In this document: positions 1 to 8,584 of the stretch, in pieces
How positions within the stretch are numbered: the stretch's first letter is position 1
Layout: every line of letters starts with the position of its first letter
Source: Sunxiuqinia indica
GTDB taxonomy: Bacteria > Bacteroidota > Bacteroidia > Bacteroidales > Prolixibacteraceae
Reading direction: 5' to 3'
Length of the DNA stretch: 64,000 nt
Assembly: GCF_009847015.1 (NCBI RefSeq)
Contig: NZ_WVEM01000001.1
Location: 124,001-188,000 of the forward strand
Translations under genes and position numbers: made by a program
Notes under the pieces: model-generated
What the model saw: only the letters and a program-made list of their open reading frames with translations
The model's database searches: none
What the model was told of the DNA's origin: nothing

Positions 1-80
1 TCTCGCGTATATTCATCAGCTTGTGCCGATAGATACAGCAGCCCAAAAAACAGGAATAATAGTTTAAATTTCAGTTTCAT
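1..80 (-). CDS. N-terminus of a secreted protein (partial)
   Basis: Only the first 26 codons of this minus-strand gene are inside the window. They begin MKLKFKLLFLFFGLLYLSAQA, a typical Sec signal peptide with a basic start, a hydrophobic core and an AQA cleavage site, so the product is exported. The start codon overlaps the end of the preceding anti-sigma-like gene by 17 bases, which makes it the third gene of the sigma-factor operon. The function cannot be judged from this fragment. Confidence 0.6.
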   Translation of the reverse strand, partial: MKLKFKLLFLFFGLLYLSAQADEYTR

Positions 81-618
81 TATGTGTCAGTTTTTGTTGT
101 TTTACTTCCTCTAGCTTGTTAATAATTATCTTGATCACGCTAAGCTTTGCCTGGTAATACTCCAGCATCGCCTTAATCACCCGTTCATCATCAGGATTTG
201 CTTTTAGTTCTTTTTGAAGTTGGTTTTGCATCTGATCGAACTCTTGCATTTCATTTTCCATCATTTGCTGGTCAGCTTCCGAAATAAATCCTTCCTGGTT
301 CAGCTTGTCCCATTCGTTCAAACTCTGGTCGATTGATGAAGTGTAATAAAACTCTACTTCTCCATATTCTTCTGAAACCGACGCTAACGTGGCTTTCTGA
401 TGTTGCCCTGGTGTAAAATACATTCGAAGCTGATTGCCTAAAAGTAGCGCAAAGATAACAGCAGCGGCTATTTGTAAGAACAATTTTCTATTCCATTTTT
501 TCTGATGCCTGAACTTCTGATCCAATTTGGCTTCAAACCGATCAAAATGTCCTTGCGGCGCATCATCCTCAAATGCTTCTCTGTTTTCCCGAAATATCTT
601 TTCCAGTCTGTCACTCAT
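64..618 (-). CDS. Single-pass membrane protein, probable anti-sigma factor
   Basis: This 184-residue protein has a charged cytoplasmic N-terminus (about 1-43), one hydrophobic segment (about 46-63) and a Glu/Gln-rich, probably helical C-terminal part outside the membrane. It lies directly downstream of an ECF sigma factor gene, with an 11-base gap. That layout and topology are those of Bacteroidota anti-sigma factors. I see no recognisable zinc-binding HxxxCxxC motif, so it is not a ZAS-type anti-sigma. The anti-sigma role is inferred from position and topology, not from a family signature. Confidence 0.6.
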   Translation of the reverse strand: MSDRLEKIFRENREAFEDDAPQGHFDRFEAKLDQKFRHQKKWNRKLFLQIAAAVIFALLLGNQLRMYFTPGQHQKATLASVSEEYGEVEFYYTSSIDQSLNEWDKLNQEGFISEADQQMMENEMQEFDQMQNQLQKELKANPDDERVIKAMLEYYQAKLSVIKIIINKLEEVKQQKLTHNETEI

Positions 619-629
619 TGTCTTCGGTA

Positions 630-1190
630 TTAATTAATTGAAAATACTTCATCCTTTTTTATATAATCACGCAACTTTCTTTTGGCCCGCAACAATTGGG
701 AACGCGACGATGAACTACTAATATTTAGTATTTCCGAAATTTCATCATGATCGTAACCTTCCAATAAGTACAAGCTGAGCACAACACGATATCCATCCGG
801 AAGTTGGAAAATAGCTTGCTTTATTTTTTGCACATCCACTTCTTTGATCTCCATCAGTGGATTTTCAACCATTTCCCCGGTAATGCGTTCGTCCAATTCT
901 TCGAGCTGTACTTTTCTTTTTTTTAGATGATCCAACGAACGGTTTACAACAATCCTTTTCAGCCAGGCTCCAAAACTTACCTGCCCCGAGTAAGTTTTAA
1001 TTTTTCTGAAGGCATTTAAAAACGCTTCCTGCATGATGTCTTCAGCCTCGGCTTCGTTGCCCACAATTCGCAAGCTGGTGTTGTACATCGATTTATAGTA
1101 CAACTTATAAAGCTGAAACTGCGCATCACGTTCTTCTGCTTTGCAACGGTCAATCACATCTTGATGAATATTTTTATAAAGAGATTCCAA
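630..1190 (-). CDS. RNA polymerase ECF-type sigma factor
   Basis: The protein carries sigma-70 region 2 (LYKLYYKSMYNTSLRI, then EAEDIMQEAFLNAF, the core-binding and -10 recognition helices) and region 4 (QLPDGYRVVLSLYLLEGYDHDEISEIL, a helix-turn-helix). It belongs to the RpoE-like ECF group common in Bacteroidota. The frame is open up to 1283, but the first ATG in it lies deep inside region 2. I place the start at the TTG codon at 1190, which gives 186 residues, the usual length. A CAAAATTA element (TAnnTTTG on the minus strand) at 1281-1288 would start transcription downstream of 1283, which also argues for an internal start. The downstream gene is its likely anti-sigma. Confidence 0.85.
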   Translation of the reverse strand: MESLYKNIHQDVIDRCKAEERDAQFQLYKLYYKSMYNTSLRIVGNEAEAEDIMQEAFLNAFRKIKTYSGQVSFGAWLKRIVVNRSLDHLKKRKVQLEELDERITGEMVENPLMEIKEVDVQKIKQAIFQLPDGYRVVLSLYLLEGYDHDEISEILNISSSSSRSQLLRAKRKLRDYIKKDEVFSIN

Positions 1191-1280
1191 GTGCTTTGTC
1201 GTTTCTGGTTGAAAGACGATCAGTAAAACAGCTTTGTTGCATTTGAGTGAATATTTTTCTGTATTCTTTGAACCAGACAA

Positions 1281-1288
1281 CAAAATTA
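1281..1288 (-). promoter_or_regulatory. -7 element of the sigma-factor operon
   Basis: The plus strand reads CAAAATTA, which is TAATTTTG on the minus strand and fits the Bacteroidota -7 consensus TAnnTTTG. I see no good TTTG at -33. It sits about 90 bases upstream of the chosen sigma start codon. Confidence 0.4.
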
Positions 1289-1321
1289 TGAATTATAATA
1301 GTTTTACTGACTGTAAGAAAT

Positions 1322-1329
1322 TAGTTTTG
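1322..1329 (+). promoter_or_regulatory. -7 element of the CDF transporter gene
   Basis: TAGTTTTG fits TAnnTTTG and lies 19 bases before the start codon of the cation exporter. No clear TTTG was found at the -33 position, so this is a partial match only. Confidence 0.35.
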
Positions 1330-1348
1330 TAATAAATCACAACCAACT

Positions 1349-2209
1349 ATGGGACACGACCACACACATACACACAAGCGATTGAAGATTACGATCATCC
1401 TCAATGTTGTCATTACGTTGGCACAAATAGTCGGAGGAATAATTTCAGGAAGTTTAGCTTTAATATCTGACGCGCTCCATAATTTGAGCGACGGTTTTGC
1501 TGTTGCTCTTGCTTATATTGCCGACCGGTTAGGCAATAAAGAAAAGACATCTAAAAGTACTTTTGGGTACAAACGTGCTGAGATTCTGGCTGCCTTTATC
1601 AACGCCTTGATTCTGATTGCTATTTCATTTTACCTGATGGTTGAAGCTGTAAAACGTTATATCGATCCACAAGTGATTGACTTTAGATGGATGCTGTGGC
1701 TTGGACTTTTGGGTGTTGTTGCAAATGGATTTTCGGTTTTTTTATTGCATGGAGATCAGCACCATAGCTTGAATATAAAAGCAGCTTACCTGCATCTGAT
1801 GGGCGATGCCTTAACTTCCTTGGCAGTTATCGCAGGAGCCATATGTATTTGGCAATGGGACTGGTATTGGATTGATCCTACCGTGACCCTGCTAATCAGC
1901 TTTTACCTGTTGTTTCACACCTATAAGCTACTCAAGGAATCGACCGAAATACTGATGCAGTTTGCGCCACCCAATATTCTTCCCGACGAAGTTGCTAAAA
2001 GACTTTCGAAGCATCAACTGGTCAGCAAAACATACCATGTTCATATTTGGCGGTTGACCGACAAAACGGTTCACTTTGAAGCGCATGTGGTTTTAACTAA
2101 CGATCAGAAAATATCGGAAACAAAACTGCTGAATGAAGATCTTGTTAAAATTCTCAAAGAGGAATTTAATATTCAGCATATTACCTTGCAGTTTGAATGT
2201 GACGGATAG
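1349..2209 (+). CDS. czcD: Cation diffusion facilitator, zinc/cobalt exporter
   Basis: This 286-residue inner-membrane antiporter of the CDF family exports Zn2+ (possibly Co2+ or Cd2+) in exchange for protons. The N-terminus is His-rich (GHDHTHTHK). Six membrane segments lie between about 14 and 200. The intramembrane metal site is visible as H44 and D48 (SDALHNLSDG) in helix 2 and H149 and D153 (HLMGDALTS) in helix 5, the HD-HD arrangement of zinc-selective CDFs. A cytoplasmic C-terminal domain follows (VHIWRLTDKTVHFEAHVVL). It is monocistronic and transcribed away from the sigma operon. It may act together with the RND metal pump further along, although the two are not linked. Confidence 0.93.
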   Translation: MGHDHTHTHKRLKITIILNVVITLAQIVGGIISGSLALISDALHNLSDGFAVALAYIADRLGNKEKTSKSTFGYKRAEILAAFINALILIAISFYLMVEAVKRYIDPQVIDFRWMLWLGLLGVVANGFSVFLLHGDQHHSLNIKAAYLHLMGDALTSLAVIAGAICIWQWDWYWIDPTVTLLISFYLLFHTYKLLKESTEILMQFAPPNILPDEVAKRLSKHQLVSKTYHVHIWRLTDKTVHFEAHVVLTNDQKISETKLLNEDLVKILKEEFNIQHITLQFECDG

Positions 2210-2256
2210 AGAAACGTACTTCCATTTTTCAATATCACTTTCCGTATTTCTTTCGT

Positions 2257-2292
2257 GTTGAAAGTCTTGCTTATTTTACATCAAACCACAAC
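2257..2292 (-). CRISPR. Single type II-C-like CRISPR repeat (orphan)
   Basis: This 36-bp unit reads, on the minus strand, GTTGTGGTTTGATG at its 5' end and AAGACTTTCAAC at its 3' end, so it starts GTTG and ends CAAC. Its first 26 bases on the plus strand recur exactly at 2323-2348 after a 30-bp interval. A 36-bp repeat with 30-bp spacing is the geometry of type II CRISPR arrays. No further copy exists on either side and no cas gene lies nearby, so this is a one-repeat remnant or a minimal locus. Confidence 0.72.
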
Positions 2293-2322
2293 TATAGGAC
2301 TGTTAGCGGTAATTGAAATCAG

Positions 2323-2414
2323 GTTGAAAGTCTTGCTTATTTTACATCTTATCACAATAAGGCTATATGCCGAAGGTGCTAAAACCTGTACTCCCGCTTC
2401 GGTGGGAGTTTTTT
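2323..2414 (+). ncRNA. tracrRNA-like RNA, anti-repeat plus three hairpins
   Basis: Bases 2323-2358 are complementary to the RNA of the neighbouring repeat. The two copies differ at only four of 36 positions. Three of these fall at one spot, giving the small internal bulge usual in crRNA:tracrRNA duplexes, and the fourth gives a terminal G-U pair. Next comes CACAATAAGGC, similar to the start of the tail in the Neisseria Cas9 tracrRNA. The tail holds a short hairpin GGC-TATAT-GCC (2361-2371), a second one AGGT-GCTAAA-ACCT (2374-2387), and a terminator with a TTCG loop (2390-2409) followed by six T. No clear promoter was found upstream, and no cas9 is present in the window. Confidence 0.72.
2390..2414 (+). 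terminator. Intrinsic terminator of the tracrRNA-like RNA
   Basis: ACTCCCGC pairs with GTGGGAGT across a TTCG tetraloop (8-bp stem with one G-U), followed by TTTTTT at 2409-2414. Confidence 0.85.
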
Positions 2415-2703
2415 ATTTTATCGCGTTTTTCCTGTCTCTCCAACCTTGTTATTTTTTTGTGTATCCGGTTCTTACGTTTTGCGCCTATTAAAGTAGTATT
2501 TTGCTCATTACTTTAACCAAATTATGGCCTTAAGTTCATGAGTTAAGCGTTTTTCAGGATAAACCCTGCTATTTTTCACAGGAATGAGAGAGTTATGATT
2601 AGTAGTAGCTGCGAAAAATAGATGCATATGACAACTTTTAACGAATTTATCTACATTTGAACTACAGAAAATTGCTTTTCATTGGTTCGCTTATCGTTTA
2701 GTA
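2415..2703. other. Gene-free stretch before dinB
   Basis: No coding sequence is supported here. A TACATTTG box at 2652-2659 fits the TAnnTTTG -7 element and lies 44 bases before the dinB start codon, so it is the likely dinB promoter. I see no matching -33 TTTG and no SOS-type palindrome that I can defend. Confidence 0.45.
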
Positions 2704-3777
2704 ATGGAAACCTCTCAACGAAAAATTATACATATCGATATGGATGCTTTTTATGCATCGGTAGAGCAACGGGATGATCCTGACTTAAAAGGAAAGCCGG
2801 TTGTTGTAGGCGGCGATAGTACGCGGGGTGTTGTTGCTGCTGCCAGTTATGAAGCGCGACGCTATGGGGTGCGCTCGGCGATGTCGTCGGTTTTAGCAAA
2901 GCGTAAATGTCCGGATTTGATTTTTGTGCGGGGCAATTTCGACAAGTACAAAGCGGTGAGCCAGCAAATTCGCGATATCTTTTTTGAATATACTGATCTG
3001 GTTGAGCCCTTGTCATTAGATGAGGCTTTTTTAGATGTCACTTTTGCGAAGAAAGGAAAACCATCGGCGACACTTATTGCCCGGGAGATTAAAAAGCGAA
3101 TTAAAGAGGAAACGAATTTGACAGCTTCGGCTGGAGTTTCCTATTGCAAATTTTTGGCTAAGATAGCTTCTGACGAAAACAAGCCGGATGGGATCTTTGT
3201 GATTACACCTGAGGAGGCGGTGCCTTTTATTGAACAGTTGGAGGTTCGTAAGTTTTTTGGAGTTGGCAAGGTTACAGCCGAAAAAATGAATAACCAGGGC
3301 ATTTATTTTGGTGCTGACTTAAAGCAGTTTGAGCTTCAGGAGCTGATTCGTCAGTTTGGTAAATCGGGTGCCTACTATTATCACATTGTACGGGGAATTG
3401 ACGAGCGACCGGTGGTGGCCACCCGTGAGCGAAAGTCCTTAGGTGCTGAGCGCACTTTTGGGCACGATTATTATTTGTTGAGGGATCTGGAAGAGCAGCT
3501 CGAAAAAATAGAAACTGAGGTTTGGAATCGGCTTCAGCGAGCTAATATGCGAGGAAGAACGTTAACCTTGAAAGTGAAATTTGCAGATTTCGAACAAATT
3601 ACTCGGAGCAAAACGCTTGATAAGAATATTGATTCTTTAACACTGTTGCACCAACATGCTTTTCAACTGCTCAAGCAAGAAGAGCCTTTTATCAAAGCAG
3701 TCAGGTTGCTTGGAGTAACCATTTCGAACTTTGAAGAACCCAAAAGGGAGGCCGTTCAACTCACAATCAATTTCTAG
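2704..3777 (+). CDS. dinB: DNA polymerase IV (Y-family)
   Basis: This is an error-prone translesion polymerase of 357 residues, the normal DinB length. The catalytic palm shows HIDMDAFYASVEQRDDP near residues 10-26 and SLDEAFLDVT near 103-112, which supply the acidic metal ligands. A thumb with helix-hairpin-helix (KFFGVGKVTAEKM, about 182-194) and a little-finger domain (SLGAERTFGHDYY onward) follow. The C-terminus is not a clear beta-clamp peptide. It is convergent with the PAS kinase gene and appears monocistronic. Confidence 0.95.
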   Translation: METSQRKIIHIDMDAFYASVEQRDDPDLKGKPVVVGGDSTRGVVAAASYEARRYGVRSAMSSVLAKRKCPDLIFVRGNFDKYKAVSQQIRDIFFEYTDLVEPLSLDEAFLDVTFAKKGKPSATLIAREIKKRIKEETNLTASAGVSYCKFLAKIASDENKPDGIFVITPEEAVPFIEQLEVRKFFGVGKVTAEKMNNQGIYFGADLKQFELQELIRQFGKSGAYYYHIVRGIDERPVVATRERKSLGAERTFGHDYYLLRDLEEQLEKIETEVWNRLQRANMRGRTLTLKVKFADFEQITRSKTLDKNIDSLTLLHQHAFQLLKQEEPFIKAVRLLGVTISNFEEPKREAVQLTINF

Positions 3778-3869
3778 CTTTATTTTCGGTTGAAACGAGC
3801 ATGTAAAGGCCATCCATGCAGGAGAATCATTATAAACGAGTTCCATCGAATACCGTTGAAAATTTTAAT

Positions 3870-6800
3870 TTATAATGAGTTGAAAATTGCATTCGGAAGC
3901 TTAAAATAAAAAGCCGAACCTTTTGTCGGCTCCGATTCGATCCAGATTTTTCCTTTTAGCAAATCGCAAATTTCCTGACAAATTGCTAATCCTAATCCTA
4001 CACCTCCATATTTTCGAGTACTGGTGTCATCAATCTGCCTAAACCGTTCAAATATGATCTCTTGCTTTTCTTTTGGAATTCCAATTCCGGTATCCTTCAC
4101 ATAAAAGGTAAGGTCTTTTCCTTCAACATGACAGCCAAGAGTAATACTTCCGTCTTCGGTATATTTAACGGCATTACTCAGTAGATTGGTCAGTAACTGG
4201 GTTAGCTTTGTCTTGTCAGCTTGAATTTGCAGGTTGGGATACTTGTTTACGCAGTCGTCAAACTGAGCTTCAATATGATTTTTATTTTTCTTGCTTAGTT
4301 CACTCTCCAGATAAAATCGTAGTGATTTATATAAGTCGCCCAGCATAAACAACTCAATTCGAATTGGAGTTTGATTAGACTGGAGCATTGTTAAATGAAA
4401 AATGGACTCAATAATTGAAAGCAGGTGGTTGCCACTATCAAAAATGATCTTTGCCATTTCAATCATCTCGCTCTTCGCTATATTTTCATCCATCAACTGG
4501 CTAAATCCGATGATGGCATTAAGCGGGGTGCGTAATTCATGAGACATGGTAGCCAAAAAAGCAGACTTTAAATAATCAGCCTGTTCTGCCTTTTCTTTGG
4601 CATTAATCAGCTGGATTTCCGTTTGTTTTTGTTCCGTTATATTAATGCCGATCCCTCTGGCTCCGATTATTTCTTGGTTTTCATCGTAAATCGGGCGGGC
4701 AGAATTGCGTATCCAAACCAAATCGTTGTTTTTGGTTTTTAATCGAAATTCGAAAGACGGAATCGCCTGATCGTTAATCAGGTCGTTAAAGTTTATGTTA
4801 ATATTCGGCAGATCTTCGGGCAAAATAACATCGGTAAACGGTTGCCCGATGAATGAATTTACGGAATAGCCGCTTAAGGTTTCAAAGCTTGGACTTAAAT
4901 AACTGAAATCCCAGTTGCTATCAATTTCAAAAAAGATATCGTTGATGTTTTCAACCAGATTCTGGTATTTTTCGTGGCTACGTTTTAATTCATTGAGCGC
5001 ATTAATCCTGACCGTGATATCCAAAAGCGAAGCGACAGACATCGTTGTTCCATCAATGATATCAATGTTCAGAAGGACATGGTGTTTTTTGTTTTTTCGG
5101 TCAATCAGAGTGAACTCGTATTGTCTGGGGGCCTTTTCTCCTTTTTCCCTTCTTGCGTCATGAAAACGTTGCATGCGGTGCAAATCTTCAGAAGAGACAA
5201 AGTCTGTCCACTTCATGTTATTTTCAAGTTCGTCTTTGGAATAGCCCGTTAGCTCTTCCAGTTTTTCGTTACTCAGAAGTAGTGTTTTATCTTCACGAAT
5301 AATACAGGTTGCAGTGCCGGTATTTTTAAAAATAGCTTTGTAAAGAACTTCGCTTTGCTTGAGTGCATCCTCATTTTTTTTCTTCTCAGTAATGTCACGG
5401 GCAATACCCAGTACGCCAATCAGTTTTCCGGTGCAATCCCGCATAGGGGTCTTTATTGTTTCTAACAGTACTTGGTGGTTGTCACTAGCGAAAGTGACCC
5501 ATTCCAAATTTGTTTTTGGTTGATCAGCCGTTATTGCAGCTTGGTCGTTCCTTCTGAAAAAGTCAGCCAGTTCTCTATCAACAAAGTCATAATCTGTTTT
5601 GCCCACAATATCTTCTTCCCTGGCACCAAAAAATTGTTCGAATTGACAGTTACAATTCAAATATACGCCATCGACATCCTTTAGCCAGACGAGGTCAGGA
5701 ATGGTTTCAATTACCGTTCGAAGGTGAATCCGCTCATTATTTATGGCTCGGCGAGTTTCCTTTTGTAGAGTGATGTCCGTAAAAACACCAAGGATAACGG
5801 TATCTTTTCTTAGCTTGAGCACATGACCCGAGACAAGTGCATTTCGTACTTCTCCGCTTTTCAGACAAAAGTCGTATTCTTTATTTTTAACCGATCCGTC
5901 TCGCATTAATAGCCGGATATATTCATCTCTGTTTCTTAGATCAGCCCATAACCCAATTTCTATTGTTGTTTTGTTTAAATATTCCTCTTGTTTCCATCCT
6001 GTAATCTCTTCGAAGCTATCGTTTGCCTCAATAATTCTTCCGTCATGAGCCGAGGTTAACATGATTACGGTGGGGCTTGATTGAAAAGCTTTCTTAAATT
6101 TTTCTTCGCTTTCCAGTAGCGCTTGTTCCGCCTTTTTCCGCTCTGTAATATCTATAATGTAACCTTCCAGAAATTCGATCTCCTTATTTTTGTTTTCAAC
6201 TCCGGTTCCTTGTTCCCAAAACCACCGTTTTTTTCCGTCTTTTGTAATGATCCGATATTCGATTGTAAAACGTGTTCTATTCGCGATGGCTTTGTTTATT
6301 TCGACTTCAACATGTTCTCTATCTGCGGGATGAATAAGATTTGCGTAGGAAATTTTTTGATTGTTTATTAGTTCGTCTGATCGGTATCCTGTCATTTCAA
6401 AAACAGCATCACTAATAAAAGACATCGTCCAGTTCTCATCAGCCAAGCACCGGTAGGCAATTCCTTTCAGGTTGCTGATTAAAGTTGATAACTTCCGGTT
6501 GGCTTCCTTCAGTTCTTTTCCCATAATTCGGCGATCAGAATGATCAATCAACGAAATCAATACCCGGTTATAATTGTGGTGACCTGTTGTGCTAATCCAT
6601 TTTAGGATATAATATCTCTTCTCACCATCGGGCAGTCTAAATGATATTTCGGTTCGGAAACGAGTTGCTCTTATCTGTATCGCTGAAAGTAAATCAATTA
6701 TACTTTTAAAATTCCGAGCCTGATATAGTTCAAACAAACAGCTTAATTCTTCTTGCTTTTCACCAAATATTTCCCGGCTGAAATTTGACGATTCGCGATT

Positions 6801-7160
6801 AAAGTTTAAAATCTTTATACTTTTTAATAACTGGATGAAGTCTGCCTGAGAATTACTAAAATGGTTGTGCAGATCAGTAATACCTTTTAAATTTAATTCT
6901 TGAGTTTTTAAATATGCCGGGCTAAAGTCAATTTCCCATACTGGAATTGCTAAATCATTAAAACTATTGGAATTGCTTGATGCAAAAGTATCGTTTTTCT
7001 TTTGCGCTGCGGAGGGTATCTGCGTTTCTTTTTTCAATTGCTCGAGCTGCTCTTTTAGTTGTGCACTTTTCGCTTGCTCTTCTTTCAACTGATTCTTCAG
7101 ATTCTCTATTTCATCTCTTTTCGCAACCAATATTGTATGCTGTGGGTGGTTATACTTCAT
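3870..7160 (-). CDS. Soluble multi-PAS sensor histidine kinase
   Basis: This 1096-residue kinase has no signal peptide or membrane segment, so it should sense cytoplasmic signals. A coiled coil (about 12-48) leads into about six PAS-type domains: a divergent one at about 85-210, then about 225-345, 350-470, 480-600, 605-725 and 735-850. Several end in the usual DIT motif. The HisKA domain carries the phospho-accepting His in SHELRTPLNAIIGFSQLM (about 870), and the ATPase domain has N (LLSNAVKYTEDG), G1 (DTGIGIP) and G2 (GGVGLGLAICQEI) boxes. There is no receiver domain and no adjacent response regulator, so the partner is encoded elsewhere. An AGGAG ribosome site precedes the chosen ATG. Confidence 0.92.
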   Translation of the reverse strand: MKYNHPQHTILVAKRDEIENLKNQLKEEQAKSAQLKEQLEQLKKETQIPSAAQKKNDTFASSNSNSFNDLAIPVWEIDFSPAYLKTQELNLKGITDLHNHFSNSQADFIQLLKSIKILNFNRESSNFSREIFGEKQEELSCLFELYQARNFKSIIDLLSAIQIRATRFRTEISFRLPDGEKRYYILKWISTTGHHNYNRVLISLIDHSDRRIMGKELKEANRKLSTLISNLKGIAYRCLADENWTMSFISDAVFEMTGYRSDELINNQKISYANLIHPADREHVEVEINKAIANRTRFTIEYRIITKDGKKRWFWEQGTGVENKNKEIEFLEGYIIDITERKKAEQALLESEEKFKKAFQSSPTVIMLTSAHDGRIIEANDSFEEITGWKQEEYLNKTTIEIGLWADLRNRDEYIRLLMRDGSVKNKEYDFCLKSGEVRNALVSGHVLKLRKDTVILGVFTDITLQKETRRAINNERIHLRTVIETIPDLVWLKDVDGVYLNCNCQFEQFFGAREEDIVGKTDYDFVDRELADFFRRNDQAAITADQPKTNLEWVTFASDNHQVLLETIKTPMRDCTGKLIGVLGIARDITEKKKNEDALKQSEVLYKAIFKNTGTATCIIREDKTLLLSNEKLEELTGYSKDELENNMKWTDFVSSEDLHRMQRFHDARREKGEKAPRQYEFTLIDRKNKKHHVLLNIDIIDGTTMSVASLLDITVRINALNELKRSHEKYQNLVENINDIFFEIDSNWDFSYLSPSFETLSGYSVNSFIGQPFTDVILPEDLPNININFNDLINDQAIPSFEFRLKTKNNDLVWIRNSARPIYDENQEIIGARGIGINITEQKQTEIQLINAKEKAEQADYLKSAFLATMSHELRTPLNAIIGFSQLMDENIAKSEMIEMAKIIFDSGNHLLSIIESIFHLTMLQSNQTPIRIELFMLGDLYKSLRFYLESELSKKNKNHIEAQFDDCVNKYPNLQIQADKTKLTQLLTNLLSNAVKYTEDGSITLGCHVEGKDLTFYVKDTGIGIPKEKQEIIFERFRQIDDTSTRKYGGVGLGLAICQEICDLLKGKIWIESEPTKGSAFYFKLPNAIFNSL

Positions 7161-7300
7161 AATCCGTCTCCTCTATCCTTCTGTCCCCATTCTTTTACTT
7201 TGCGGAAGCCAAATTAGCAAATAATTATTTAATTATCTATAAATGTATGATATGTTATTAGCTTATTGATACTTATTGGGATGATATCTAAATGATTGGA

Positions 7301-8473
7301 TTATAATTTATAAGATGTGAGTCTTGCGAGTGCCTCTTTATGAGCCTTTTCTATCTCCAGATAGCTGTCAATCGTTTCATAGTAAAAGGCCAATTCATTG
7401 AAATACTCAATCACCGACATTTGTCCCAATCGAAGTGCTTTATCCAAAAAAGTAACATTGGCAGCATCTTCTAAAGTCAGCTGGTATTCTTTTCGAATCT
7501 GATCTAACTCCTGTACCTGGAAATATAACTTTTCCTTTTCGTTGATCAGAACGGCGATTCTCGATTTCAATTGCTGGGTTTTGAAATCGGCCTGAGCTCT
7601 GGCGTGTTGTACCGTGTTTTTATTTTTCCATAAGGGAAGGGATAATCCTGCGTGCAATCCTTTGTAAGTGCCATCCGGCTCTTTTTCTGCTTCGTAGCCA
7701 ATTTCAAATTCCGGAAGCCAGTTTTGCTTCGCCAATTGGATGTTCATTTTAGCGACTTGCTGTGCCTGGCTCAAATACCGAATCTCTGGTTTTAGCTGTT
7801 GGAACTCTGCTAAAATGGTTTCCAGGCTCTGTAGCGCTACCTCAGGGGCATTCCGTATTTTTTGGTCAATGGTGTCGGTTCCTGCAAAAAGCGTCAGGTC
7901 TTTCAGGGCATTGTCAATTTTTTTTAAAAGGATTTGGTAACTGCTTTTGATCTTCAGATTCTGAATTTTTGCTTTGTTTAAATCCAGAATAGAGGTATTC
8001 CCTTTATCGAAATTTGTTTGGTATGATTGCAGTAGTTGCGTAGAATGTTCCAAACGTTTTTGGTACTCTTGCTTCTTTTTGAGCAGAAAAGCGTAGTTGT
8101 AAAACGATAGTTTGGCTTCCAGTAGTTTATTCTGCCGGAAGACCTGGTAATCCAGTTCGCTCAACTGACTTTGATTATTGGCCAGCTTTTTCTTAACAGA
8201 ATACACGGTTGGAAATTCAAAAGCCTGACTAATACCATAGGTTGTTTTGGTGCCCATCTCGTCTTTACTTCCCGGAAAATATCCGTATTCAATCGAAGGG
8301 TTGTCAGGTGTTAATCCCGTTTGGAAGCCAGCTTTTTCAGCTTCCAAAAACTGGCGGGCGGCGATCAGTTCTTGATTGTTTTGTTCAACTAAATCCAGAA
8401 ATTCATCCAGTTTAGTTTGAGAAAAGCCTGTCAATGAAAGACAGGTTAGTAGTATGATATATGTGATTTTCAT
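7301..8473 (-). CDS. Outer-membrane factor of a metal efflux pump (TolC/CusC type)
   Basis: This 390-residue protein has a signal peptide (MKITYIILLTCLSLTGFSQ) followed by two long heptad-rich helical halves, as in TolC-family channels. It would form the outer-membrane exit duct for the RND pump encoded just upstream. It is the last gene of a minus-strand operon running small His-rich protein, adaptor, pump, channel. The gap to the pump gene is 111 bases with nothing recognisable in it. It is shorter than E. coli CusC, as is usual for the Bacteroidota CzcC-like proteins. Confidence 0.88.
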   Translation of the reverse strand: MKITYIILLTCLSLTGFSQTKLDEFLDLVEQNNQELIAARQFLEAEKAGFQTGLTPDNPSIEYGYFPGSKDEMGTKTTYGISQAFEFPTVYSVKKKLANNQSQLSELDYQVFRQNKLLEAKLSFYNYAFLLKKKQEYQKRLEHSTQLLQSYQTNFDKGNTSILDLNKAKIQNLKIKSSYQILLKKIDNALKDLTLFAGTDTIDQKIRNAPEVALQSLETILAEFQQLKPEIRYLSQAQQVAKMNIQLAKQNWLPEFEIGYEAEKEPDGTYKGLHAGLSLPLWKNKNTVQHARAQADFKTQQLKSRIAVLINEKEKLYFQVQELDQIRKEYQLTLEDAANVTFLDKALRLGQMSVIEYFNELAFYYETIDSYLEIEKAHKEALARLTSYKL

Positions 8474-8584
8474 ATGACTAAAATTGTTTATTTGGAAGGT
8501 ATCATATGGAACTCTCGATGAAATTTAATCCTGTTTGTTCGTGAAGAATTGCAGATTAGATTTCATGTTCGTTTCATGTGTGTG

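Noticed and set aside
2255-2491. 78-codon open frame with two LKVLLILH repeats
   Set aside because: The repeated peptide is only the translation of the CRISPR repeat and the tracrRNA anti-repeat, and the frame runs through a terminator.
2726-3016. 96-codon open frame antisense to dinB
   Set aside because: It lies wholly inside dinB on the opposite strand, with low-complexity codons and no homology that I recognise.
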